Positions 39,601 to 49,080 of a DNA stretch of 64,000 nt are shown piece by piece. The notes beneath the pieces are model-generated. The model was not told where the DNA came from and made no database searches. It worked only from the letters and a program-made list of their open reading frames with translations. A program made the translations under genes and the position numbers. The DNA is taken from NCBI GenBank assembly GCA_037447655.1, contig JBBHKE010001852.1, forward strand, positions 96,001-160,000, in the 5' to 3' direction. Each line of letters starts with the position of its first letter. The stretch's first letter is position 1. This DNA comes from Zygnema cylindricum. Its lineage: Eukaryota; Streptophyta; Zygnematophyceae; Zygnematales; Zygnemataceae.

Positions 39601-41810
39601 CTCTCTTATAAGTTAACATATTCAACTCTTCATCTTTTTATGGTGTTATTTCTTTTGCCCTAATGATAACAGTGGGAATGTTTAACCATCATAATTAATC
39701 ACACACTGATGTGTTCAGTTATCAAAGTCAATAATTGGTTATATCAAATCTTTTCAATTTTTCCATTATTCTTTCTCTTTTCTTTTCTTCTTAGTCAATT
39801 TCTTTTTCTCTTCCTTTCTTTACCACATTCTTTCCTCGTTTTTTCTTTCTGCCTTTCTTCCTCTCTCTCTTTCTGTCGTTGTTTCTCTCCTTCTTTCTCT
39901 CTTCCTTCTTTTCTCCCTTTGCTCTCTACTTCTTTCTCCCTTTCTTCACCTATTTCTTCCTTTCTCCCTTTCGTCCTCGTCCTTTCTCTTGCTTCCTCTG
40001 TTTTTTCCTTTCCTTCCTTACTTCCTTTCTACTCCCTTTCTTTGTGTCTTTCTTCCTCTCTTTCTTTCCCTCTACCTTTCTTCTCGCTTTCTTCCTCAAA
40101 ATCCCCTCCCATCCTTCCTCTCTTCGTTTCTCTCTTCCTTTCACACTTTTTTCCTCTCCTTTTTTCTCTCCTTCTCCTCTCTTTCTCTCTCTCTCTTTTT
40201 TTTAAACCCCATAGACCCATCAGAGAACAGTAATGACCGTGACAATGGATGGAATCTTGCAGTAAGTCATATTCTTCCTCCTTTTCTTTCTTAATTTCTT
40301 TCTTCCCTTCTTCACACTTCCTTCTTTCGCTTTTCCTCCTTTCCTTTCTCTCTTCCTCTCCTTCTCCTCCGCTTCTCTCTCTCTTCTCTGAAGCCAGCTT
40401 CTAGTGGTTCATTTTCTTCCTCGCTTTTTTTCTTACTTTCTTCCCTTCTCTCTTCCTTCCTTCTCTCTTCCTTTCTCTCTTCCTTTCTCTCTCCCTCTCT
40501 TTCTCCTCCCTTTCTTTTTCTCCTTTTATTTAGACCCCATAACCCATCAGACAGCAATTACTGTGACAAGAGGGTCCAACGAATAGAAGCTTCAGCGATT
40601 CATTCTCTTGCTCTCTTTCTTTCCTTCCTCCCTTCTTCTCTCCCCTTCCTTCCCTTCTCCTTCCTCTCTTCCTTCCTCCCTTCCTCTCTCTCTTCCTTTC
40701 TCTCTTCCTCTCCTTCTCCTCTCTCTCTATCTCTCTTCTTTTGAAGCCCCATAGCCCCATCAGAGCACAGTAATTACTGTGACAACTCTCCCTTTCTCTT
40801 CTCCTTTCTCTCGTCTTCTCCTTCTCCTCACTTCCTCCCCTTCTCCTCACTTCCTCTCCTTCTCCTCTCTTTCTCTCTCTCTTTTATAGCCCCAACAGGA
40901 ACAGTAATTACTGTGACAATGGAGTCCAGTCGAACGGAAGCTTCCAGCGGTTCGTCAACCCAAAGGACTCCTGCGACAGGGCCGGGATTGGCCAATCCCG
41001 TTGTTTCCAGGAGAATATGGTCAAACCTGGGAAAAGACAAAGGGAAGGAAGAAGAAAGAGAAGGGGAAGGAAGAAGAAGGAGAAAGGGAAGGAAGAAGAA
41101 AGAGAAATGAAGGAAGAAGAAAGAGAAAGGGAAGAAAGAAGAAAGAGAAAGGGAAGGAAAAAGAGAAAGGGAAGAAAGAAGAGGAAGGGAAGAAGAAAGA
41201 GAAAAGGAAGAAGAACGACAAAAGGGAGAAGAAGGAAATGGAAGAAGAAAGACAAAGGGGGAAAAAATGTCAAAGGGATGAAGAATGAAAAAGGGAAGAA
41301 GGGAAGACAGGGAAAAAAGACAAAGGGGCGAAGAAAGGAACGAAGGTCAAAAAGTAGAAAAAAAAAAAAACAAATGATGAAGTGGAAGCAAAAGACAAAA
41401 GGACAACAGAAAAACAAAAAAACACAAAACAACAAACATGACTTCTTTCTTTCTAACATTTTTTTTCCTAGCCTAAATTACATCCCGAAACAAATTACAG
41501 TCTCATTTCTCAAGCCAAAAAAATTTAACCTTAACAAACAAAAAAACCATATGAAAAAAACTGTTAAAGGTTACAAAAGGAGAGCATTTATAACCGCAAG
41601 TAGCCAATAATCTCAAAAAAACACAGTCTTATATTCACATTCGGCGATCAAATTGAACTGTGACGGAAATAACGAAAAAAAAAAGGAACTAAAATCTTAA
41701 ACCCAAACTAAAACCAACACCACATAATAATTCCACTGTGTAACGTATACTTATCACAACAGCCTCCCATAAAAATTCCACAGTCCATGTTAGCTTTAAA
41801 ACACACACAC

Positions 41811-41841
<31 letters not shown>

Positions 41842-43199
41842 TATATACACAAACACACATGTATACACACACACACATACATATATCTATGTACACGACT
41901 ACATGGAAACAGGTATTGTACAGTAGTTTAACATTGGTATATTGTTAACATTAATAGCAGTGGTAAGACCTCTTAGACTGCAAAATTTTATCACAAAAGC
42001 GTGAAATTTAGGCTTTTATATATCAAACGAAAACATACCCATTTGTAAATACATTACTAGCAAACCTACAAAAAACTAAACTTACTTCTCTCTTCTGAGC
42101 ATAAGCTCTTCCAAAACTTGAACAAAGGCGTTTTTAGTCGTACAACAAATGCACCCATTTCCAAGCTCCACCCACTCCTCCACCAGGGAAGCACTCTCGC
42201 CCTCTCCCTCCTTCACCAGCGCTCTCTCAATGTCCAGCTCAGCACCGAACTCGTTCAAAATGACGGCGATTCGCTGACCGTGCTGAGCTGTCAGAATGTA
42301 GTTGACCAGCTGGAAAAAGGCCAAAAGGACAAAAAAGAGAGAAAAAGGAGAGAAATCAAATGCTGCCAAACCATTTAGTTCTTGTGCAAGACCGTCCGAA
42401 GAGAGGAATGTAGTTGACCAGCTGGAAAAGGACAAAATTGCAGAAACTGCAGAACAACTTAGTTTCTGCACAAGATGGTTCTAAGGACAGATAAGGAGAG
42501 GCTTACAGAAACTGCCAATAATCACAAATACTGCCAAAAACATCTTAGCTTTGCACAAGAGAATACTAAAGAGGAATTAATGACATGAGGACAAAACAGA
42601 TACCGAAGCTTTATTTCTAACAAGTGGTGCTAAGAGGATTAAATACTGCCAAAATCATTGTGCTTCTACTTACAAGGATCTGAAACTTTAGGTTTTTCCG
42701 GTAATATATCGACTCTTTCAAGGTTTCTCCTCCCCTCCCCTCTCTCCCCTTATTTCTCAATCTCTCCCTTTCCTTCCCACTCTCTCCCCCTTTTTCACTC
42801 CATCTGTCTCTTTTTCTCCATCTCTCTCCCCGAATTTTTTCTCTTCCCTCCCTCCCTCCCTCTCCCCCCATTTCTCTAACCTTTTCCCTCCCAGGTTTTT
42901 CGGGTAATATAACGTACATACATAATAAACAGAGGACAGAAGTACATATACAGATATATATAAATATACATAATATATAGATATATAATATATATATACA
43001 TATATATATATACACATTATATACATAATACATACATGTACATATATATACATATATCAGTTAAGATTCTCCATGAGAAATGGCCCTACAAGAAGATAAC
43101 AGATACTGCCAAAAAGAAAGGAGAGACACGTATATTTTATCACATGCTAAATGGTTTTCTCAGCATGAGGTTGGACAGCTGGCAAAAGGGAAATGGGGG

Positions 43200-43255
<56 letters not shown>

Positions 43256-45587
43256 AGAGAGGAGAGAGAACATGAGAAGAGAGACCTGAGAGAGATTTGC
43301 AGGTACTGCCAAACAAAAGATCAAAGCTTCGGATAAATTAGTTGAAATATATATGAGTTTACAGTTGATACTGTCACTAGAAGTGATTTACTGGAAGAAA
43401 CTTTACAAAAAAAAAAAATCAAGGGACTGTTTAAGATGATGAATTGTTGATGAAACTACCCAAACAGACAAAAAGATATCAAACAAAGAAATATCACACA
43501 TTTTTTTACTTCGAAGTTTAGATAAATGGACACAAATCTCAATTTATGCTTGAGAGTAGCAAAGTTTGGATACATAAAGGTTATACTTTCAATCCGAGTG
43601 CAAAAACTATTTCAAATGGAGAAATTGGATATTATTTTATATGTTTCTGCAACACCGGTTTGCAGCTTATGTTATGTGTGTTACAAATAAAAGGTTTAAA
43701 TTTGAAGATCTGTGCTTTATTTTTCACGGAATTGCATCACTAGTTATATTAAATAACGGCATACGCTACACCGCCCTTCGCTACTAGAGTTAATCACTCT
43801 AATTCCATTCCTAAGCAGTGTTTTTTGACTCAAAATCTTAAGTTAGTGTTAATAACTCTATTTAAGTGAGTGGGCCTAAAATAAGCCATGTAATAAAACA
43901 TAATTTAGTGTAGTTGATTCTAATAAAGTATCAACGTTATTAATTCACTAACAGTAATAGCGATGGGCGGTATACCACAACGTGAATCGCTATTAACGTT
44001 GATAACCCTAATTAGGTGCCGGATTATTTTGCCCTCTGACCAGAAAAGGCGTTAATAATACTAATTGTTTTAATTCTTAACACTAATTCTTTCAACGGTT
44101 CATAAATACTGAACCGAAAATTAATAACATGTTAAAATTAATAACATTGGTATAAACCAAACACTAATGATTTCATCCTCTATGGACGATTCACATACTA
44201 TTCATAATGAAATCGACAATATTAGAGGAAAATTTTAAAAATTGGCTTTAAAACAAAATTTTAGTATCAAACTCATAACCAAAATGTTGGAGAATAAAGA
44301 ATCTATTCAAGAATTAAAGGGACAAGAACTATAAATTGTAAAAAAGTGAATCGACACCCAAAGAAAAGATTATGGGATTCCAACTAAAATAAACTGTATT
44401 TCCTATTTTTTAAATAATCTCTTCAAATTTCGAGAGAATCAACTGAGAGAATAATCTCTTCTGAATTTACTCCTCTTCCTTTGATTCTTCTTCTTTTCTT
44501 TCTCTTTGATTCTTTTATTTTTTCTTTCGATTCCAATTAGTTTCTTGGTTTTACTTAAAATATTGCACTTTGTAAAGACTTTCAAAAATAAGCAACATTC
44601 AGCTGGTTTTCACAATATTAGAACCACAACAGAAGCCATCATAAACTTACGGTTAAAAAATACCGAGATAAAGCCAAACGGTTAAGTTCTTTGACTCAAT
44701 TTTTACTAGTAAAGTTTGCATTTTCCAATTGAAAACCTATGATAAAAAGTAACAGAACATTCTAGAATTTGGAGCCAATTAAAACGGATAAGGAATCAAC
44801 TCTACTGCAAATTTTGAAGGAATATCTCTAAATTTTTGAAAGCTGAACAAAGTTGACGAGTCTGTGGGAATTTTGGGGTTTTGCATAAGTTCTTATGAGC
44901 TATACCGTGGTCAGACGAGGGACTTTTAGGTTTTATCGTGATTTCTTATGAGTTACACCGTTAAATTGCTACTAGCGTTAATGCTTTTTTCGTCCTTACA
45001 AACTTAATTTTCTCTGTGCACACTTGTTGGATTACATTCCGACGGTTGCCATTGAAAGGAAGATTCTCAAGAGGAGGAGGAAGAAGGAGGAAAAGGAGAT
45101 GGAAAGGTAAGATTCTTAAGAGGGGGAGGAGGAGGAGGAGGGAAGGATGAATGGAAAGCTAAGATTCTCACCTTTCGGTTGGCTGTCTTCAAATGAAAAT
45201 CGGACACGTGAGCACAGAGAAAATTTAAGTGAAAGCGGCAGAAAGAACATTAACCCTAATCGCAATCAGTGAAAAAGTTCCAAGGGCTATCCAATGAAAG
45301 AAAACTCTTAAAAACTAACCATAAAATAATGGAACAACAATAACATTTGAATTCATTGGAAATACAGATTCATAAATCAAACAGAGTCAAACGGAGTCAA
45401 AAAGAAGGCACCCGAAGCTTACAGTTGTCTTCCCAGCCCCGAGGTATCCTGTGATAATGGTGATAGGCACGGGAGGCTTAGAGAATTCGCCACGTGGCGC
45501 TTCCAATTCAATCTCCACAGCCTCTGGAACTTCCTCGTCGTCTTCAAAGCTGTCGCCATGGCCAGAAATGTCTCCAAAGAGAGCCAT
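36532..45587 (-). CDS. COBW-domain G3E GTPase (ZNG1-like metal chaperone), incomplete
   Basis: Minus-strand exons found: 45423-45587, 42086-42309, 40912-41026, 39287-39376, 37642-37755, 36775-36885 and 36532-36612. G3E/COG0523 GTPases use GTP hydrolysis to hand metals, Zn in ZNG1, to client enzymes. Visible motifs: N-terminal DDEEVPEAVEIE resembling the ZNG1 CPELVPI client-binding motif, but with Val for Cys; Walker A GYLGAGKTT; switch region LNEFG; metal motif GCICCT; LLETTGLANPGP; TVVDARNL; QIAFA; then RVSELEGLLE, HDSSVGTVSFW, FINIPKVDHLLGELLWEK and SDIYRMKGALCV. Phases agree for exons 1-4 and 6-8. The exon that should carry the NKxD guanine motif, expected between 39287 and 37755, was not found. 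The last exon shows a 1-nt frameshift near 36581 and the 3' end is missing. It could be a decaying gene or assembly error. Confidence 0.8.
36636..36675. repeat. (GGGAGA)n hexanucleotide repeat
   Basis: Perfect tandem 'gggaga' in the COBW intron, with a (TAA)n run at 36737-36770 next to it. Confidence 0.85.
37288..37670 (-). repeat. Eight-copy array of the 3' edge of COBW exon 6 plus its donor site
   Basis: The true exon end (CTGCCCGGATTTATCAATAT, then TCCTAAG/GTGCAC; residues LPGFINIPK) is followed in the intron by seven imperfect copies with a period of about 50 bp, ending near 37290. Each copy keeps the CTGCCCG, ATTT and most keep AAG/GT at the donor. They are separated by T-runs (A-runs on the plus strand). 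Confidence 0.85.
37930..38420 (-). repeat. Decayed copies of the 5' edge of COBW exon 6 in the preceding intron
   Basis: The real start at 37755 encodes RVSELEGLLET. Copies lie near 37937-38000 (RVSELEGLLQ), 38097-38156 (RFSELDCLLE) and 38234-38308 (RVFKMEGLLG), with a partial fourth near 38372. GAGAGA-rich sequence separates them. Beyond the conserved start each copy ends in a sequence not in the real exon ('catcttgtctttgaagc'). Confidence 0.8.
38700..38815. repeat. Purine-rich minisatellite, unit about 22 bp
   Basis: Imperfect copies of 'gggtagagagaaagaatc'. Part of a longer GA-rich stretch (38420-38815) in the COBW intron. Confidence 0.65.
39740..40880 (+). repeat. Long pyrimidine tract (CTTT/CTTC) in the intron after COBW exon 3
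   Basis: More than 1 kb of almost pure pyrimidine on the plus strand (purine on the gene's coding strand), interrupted only by exon-3-edge copies. Ser/Phe/Leu-rich ORFs are artefacts. Confidence 0.8.
40205..40960 (-). repeat. Four to five copies of the 3' edge of COBW exon 3 plus its donor
   Basis: The real junction lies at 40912 (residues DEPLEASVRLDSIVT, then GTAATTACTG). Copies with the donor motif and following 'tgatggggctatgggg'-like intron sequence lie near 40745-40785, 40531-40605 and 40205-40262. A short piece matching EPLEA lies near 40380. Coding sense in the copies has decayed. Confidence 0.8.
41030..41400 (+). repeat. Purine tract (GGAAGAAAGA)n upstream of COBW exon 3
   Basis: The plus strand is nearly all purine, so the coding strand before exon 3 is pyrimidine-rich and complementary to the intron after it. 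Lys/Glu-rich ORFs are artefacts. Confidence 0.8.
41800..41885. repeat. (CA)n with TATA interruptions
   Basis: Long CA dinucleotide runs in the COBW intron 2. Confidence 0.85.
42362..42660. repeat. Repeats containing copies of the COBW exon 2 acceptor
   Basis: The real acceptor junction reads 'gttgaccagctggaaaaagg' at 42301 on the plus strand. A copy is at 42411-42430 and a weaker one ('gttggacagctggcaaaag') near 43169. 'actgccaaa' and 'ttagtttctgcacaagatgg'-like blocks recur between them. Confidence 0.65.
42935..43060. repeat. TA/CA microsatellite
   Basis: 'tatatatacatatatata'-type sequence in COBW intron 1. Confidence 0.8.
43196..43272. repeat. (GA)n microsatellite
   Basis: Near-perfect GA run in COBW intron 1. 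Confidence 0.85.
43767..43975. mobile_element. Full-length family-1 MITE in COBW intron 1
   Basis: Left end 'tacaccgcccttcgctacta', right end 'taatagcgatgggcggtata', with the internal 'gagtgggcctaaaataagcc'. A family-2 type fragment in reverse orientation follows at about 43985-44110. Confidence 0.75.
44960..45260. repeat. Dispersed element with 'cacgtgagcacagagaaaa' block
   Basis: Two inverted arms ('ttttctctgtgcacacttgt' near 45010 and 'acacgtgagcacagagaaaa' near 45205) surround GAGGAGGA-rich sequence and 'agattctca' motifs. Related sequence occurs near 15810-16090, 32640-32715 and 60405-60500. Confidence 0.5.
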
Positions 45588-46029
45588 AGAAGAAATAGGT
45601 CGCAGCAATTGTCAATAGGCTGATGAGAAATAAGAAATTCGGTTCAGCATAAGAAATTTGAAACATGAGAAAGTTCCCAGAAGGTTCAGATCGGGGGGTT
45701 TACATGCAATAGAACCTTGTACGGTTGTACCGTCTTTGTCCTGTTTGCGGCAAGGAACACGGTACGAGAACTGTACGGCTGACCCTTTGTCTGGGCCACG
45801 TGGATAATCCGTATCCAGGAATTTGGAAGTCGAAATTCGGAAATTGCGACGCGTCGTTTTATCTCCGTGTCCGTACAAATTGATGTATGTCTATGGGGAG
45901 TAGAAAAAAATATTTAAGACCACGGCAAAAGAAAATGAAAACCAAAACACATTAAAATATATATGTATATAGAAGCGGAGCCTAGCGTCAGCAGGAGGTT
46001 GAAACGTCAACATCAACTTGTTAGGCTAA

Positions 46030-46217
46030 GAGAAAACAACGGAGGTGCACCGAATTCTTGGAATGTCTAAGAGAAAACAATCTAGGAGAAACATTGGAGG
46101 TGCACCAAATATTCCTCGAATGTCTAAAAGAAAAAAAATGGAGGTGCACCAAATATTCCTCGAATGTCTAAGAGAAAACAATGGAGCAACACCAAATATT
46201 CCTCGAATGTCTAAAAG
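46030..46217. repeat. Minisatellite of about 50 bp, four copies
   Basis: Copies of 'gaggtgcaccaaatattcct' followed by 'cgaatgtctaagagaaaaca'. On the minus strand each unit contains 'ttttagACATTC' and 'TTTG/GTGCAC', that is an acceptor-like and a donor-like site about 18 nt apart. It lies 5' of the COBW gene. Confidence 0.7.
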
Positions 46218-46237
46218 AAAACAATCACAATTGTCGT

Positions 46238-46794
46238 TGTTGATGAGATTCATAAAAAGTGGCCATAGGATAGATCAATTACAAGACAGGAAGCTAAGGA
46301 AAACTACTCTCTATGTGAGAAGACGGGCTTAATTACTGAACAAAGAAGAAAGATTAATTACACGACAAAATAAGCACTCAATGTCAAGATAGCAGTAATG
46401 AGAAATTGGAGAGAATCATTCGGTTGATTGATGATTAATTTTCAATGTAAGCATGAGTACATTTTATATTTGTACATAACGTATGTACTACGCTACTTGT
46501 GTTTCACGTAAAGGAACAAAACCCTAACTTGTGAACTACGTAAACTTGATCAACAGCCGCAATTCACTACGTGACATTCACTCAAAATCTGCGACGACTT
46601 CATTTGCCGTACAATGCAAGTGGCGACGGTTTGCCATGTTGACGACCCAAAGTAAACAGCGCCTACGTAAATGTAGCGTGGCGTCTATTCAACCAAGCAT
46701 ATGCCTAACAGTACTCCGGTTGATTCATTCTCACGCAACGTTGACTAAATTTGACTTATGGTCCTTAGCAGGAAATGGACACATAATTCTAACA
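46238..46794 (-). repeat. 3' LTR of the copia element
   Basis: Direct repeat of 48519-49080, sharing for example 'aagtggccatagga' and 'cctaacttgtgaactacgta'. Confidence 0.85.
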
Positions 46795-46864
46795 CCCCCT
46801 CTCTGGGTCATTTTCTGTATAGTATTAATTGTCCTCACAAAACAGGACAAACTTATGTGAGCTG

Positions 46865-48430
46865 ATTACAAAATCAAATTTTAAACTTTTCTTTCCAATT
46901 TGTTCTCTCCAACTGATAGGTCTTTTTGAACATATGAAAATCCAACCGCTAGTGATCCTCTTTGTGTCGAGGTGGTCGTCTGCATGACATCTCTCAAATG
47001 CCTCTTCTCTCATTTTGGTGTCAAGTTTGATCTTCAAACACCTAAGACTTTGTTTTACACCGTATATGGATTTGTGTAAATTACACACCATGTGTTCTTT
47101 TCTTTGTTCTACCATGCCCTCTGGTTGTTCCGTGTAAACTTTTTCCTCCAAATCCCCATTTAGGAATGCAGCTTTGATATCTATTTGATGCATCTGCATA
47201 CCTTATACTGCCCCTAAGGCTATTAAACTTCTGAGACTATTAAAGTTCACTACTAGTCTCAGTGTAATCAACCCCCTCTTCATGGGAATACCCCTTAGCT
47301 TCCAATCTCGCTTTATATCTTTCCACTGGCCCATCTGACTTCCTCTTAATCTTAAAAACCCATTTACACCCCACAATGTTTTTTTTAGTCCACTCCTCAC
47401 AGCATGCATAACACTGAAAAGGTTTTGCTTTAAACCTGGTGAGTATAAAACTTCTTTTAGATGGCCTTCATGGCTACCAGTATCACAGTATAGCTTTAAT
47501 TTAACCTCGCCAATTAAGCTAGTCTCTAGAATCTTATAATCTGCTAGAACAATCCGTCGAGGACTTTGTAATGTTGTGAGAGAAGAAAAGATGGACTTGT
47601 CATTACACATATGATGAGACGCTTCTGTGTCTATAATTCATTTGCTTTTCTGAGCATTTGATTGTGTGAGAAAAAGTTTAGTCACATCTTGAATGTTCAT
47701 GGCAAACGATTGTTTGTTCTGTTTATTATTGTCTTTGCTATGACAAACTGAAGACTTATGACCTGGTTTTCCATAACTGTAACATACAATCTTTCTTGAA
47801 GTTTTTAGTCTCTTTCTTTTTAAATCTACAATCAGCAGTCTGATGATTGGTTTTGCCACATATAGCATAACCAGTTACTAACTCAGTAATTTTACTACTT
47901 GTTTGCCTTTGGCATAAAGAGCTGGATCTGACTATTTTTTCTCCTTTCTTTTAATTTAAACTTCTTCCTGAATGAAATGCTGATATACTACATCAAAGTC
48001 TACAGTAGGTTGACTTTTCAAAGCCATGATTATCATAGCATACTGTGATGGTTATGACCTAAACAGTGTAAGGAACAAATCATCATCATTCAGTTTTGTG
48101 CCGACTGCGGCTAACTCTAACTTAAGCTCTTTCAGTCGATTGATATGGGTTTCCATAGTATCTCCACTCTCCATACTAAAGACCAGCAATTTGTTTTTTA
48201 ATTGCATAATATTAGACGGATTAGTATGCTCATGTATTGTCCTTAGTTTATCCCACATAGCCTTACGTTTATCCAACTCAACTATGTGTAAAAGTTGACT
48301 GTCTTCCACAGCTAGAAAAATTAATGTCGCTGCCTCTTCTTCCCTTTTATCATATCCTGCTGCCTTTTGGGCTTCAGTAGGTTTATGTTTAGTGCTTGCT
48401 ACAATACCCTAGTAATTCTTAAATTTTAGA
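46865..48430 (-). pseudogene. Decayed copia gag-pol remnant
   Basis: In element order: a Gag part (48052-48309, with KRKAMWDKLRTIHE and NRLKELKLELAAVGTKL), a zinc-knuckle-like CYSYGKPGHKSSVC (47730-47790) with its first spacing altered, a protease/GAG-pre-integrase-like part (47203-47610, EVLYSPGLKQNLFSV), a reverse-transcriptase piece (QIDIKAAFLNGDLEEKVY, near 47190) and a C-terminal piece (ITSGWIFICSKRPISW) joined directly to it. Frames change between parts, so it is not functional. Confidence 0.75.
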
Positions 48431-48518
48431 ATTCAGGTCATCTTAGCTTTCCACAGTAAATAATTACTTCCATTAGATTTTTGGATGTCTGTAAATATTA
48501 CCTTAAGCTCCGATACCA

Positions 48519-49080
48519 TGTTGATATTCAGAAAAAGTGGCCATAGGATCGATCAATTACAAGACACGAAGCTAAGGAAAACTACTATTTATGTGAGAAG
48601 ACATGCTTAATTACTGAACAAAGAAGAAAGATTAATTACACGACAAAATAAACACTCAGTGCCAAGATAGCAGTAATGAGAAATTGTAGAGAATCATTCG
48701 GTTGATTGATGATTAATTTTCACTGTAAGCATGAGTACATTTTATATTTGTACATAACGTTGGTACTATGCTACTTGTCTTTCACATAAAGGAACAAAAC
48801 CCTAACTTGTGAACTACGTAAACTTAATCAACAGCCGTAATTCACTACGTGACATTCACTCAAAATCTGCAACGACTTCACTTGTACAATACAAGTTGAC
48901 GACTACGTTTCATCAAATGTTGACGTCTACGCAAAGTTAACTTGACGACTACGTAAATGTAGCGTGACGTCTATTCAACCGTACATTTACCTAACAGGAC
49001 TCCGGTTGATTCATTCTCACGCAACTTTGACTAAATTTGACTTATGGTCCTTAGCAGGAAATGGACACAAAATTCTAACA
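48519..49080 (-). repeat. 5' LTR of the copia element
   Basis: Lies next to the primer-binding site. Differs from the other LTR by scattered substitutions and small indels, so the insertion is not very recent. Confidence 0.85.

Larger units (their letters stand above)
46238..49080 (-). mobile_element. Ty1/copia LTR retrotransposon, internally deleted
   Basis: LTRs of about 557 bp (46238-46794) and 562 bp (48519-49080) begin TGTTGAT and end CTAACA and are similar throughout, with several substitutions. Element orientation is minus: the primer-binding site abuts the right LTR (TGGTATCGGAGCTT, 48505-48518, similar to the plant initiator-Met copia site) and a polypurine tract (AGAGAGGGGG, minus strand, near 46795-46804) abuts the left LTR. 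The interior is only about 1.7 kb against the usual 4 kb or so, so integrase and much of reverse transcriptase are gone. Target-site duplication is not clear (gtcgt left, cttgt right). Confidence 0.85.

Noticed and set aside
39709-41610. Several ORFs of 100-200 residues (Ser/Phe/Leu or Lys/Glu-rich)
   Set aside because: Translations of pyrimidine and purine tracts. Only the 40912-41026 COBW exon within this span is supported.
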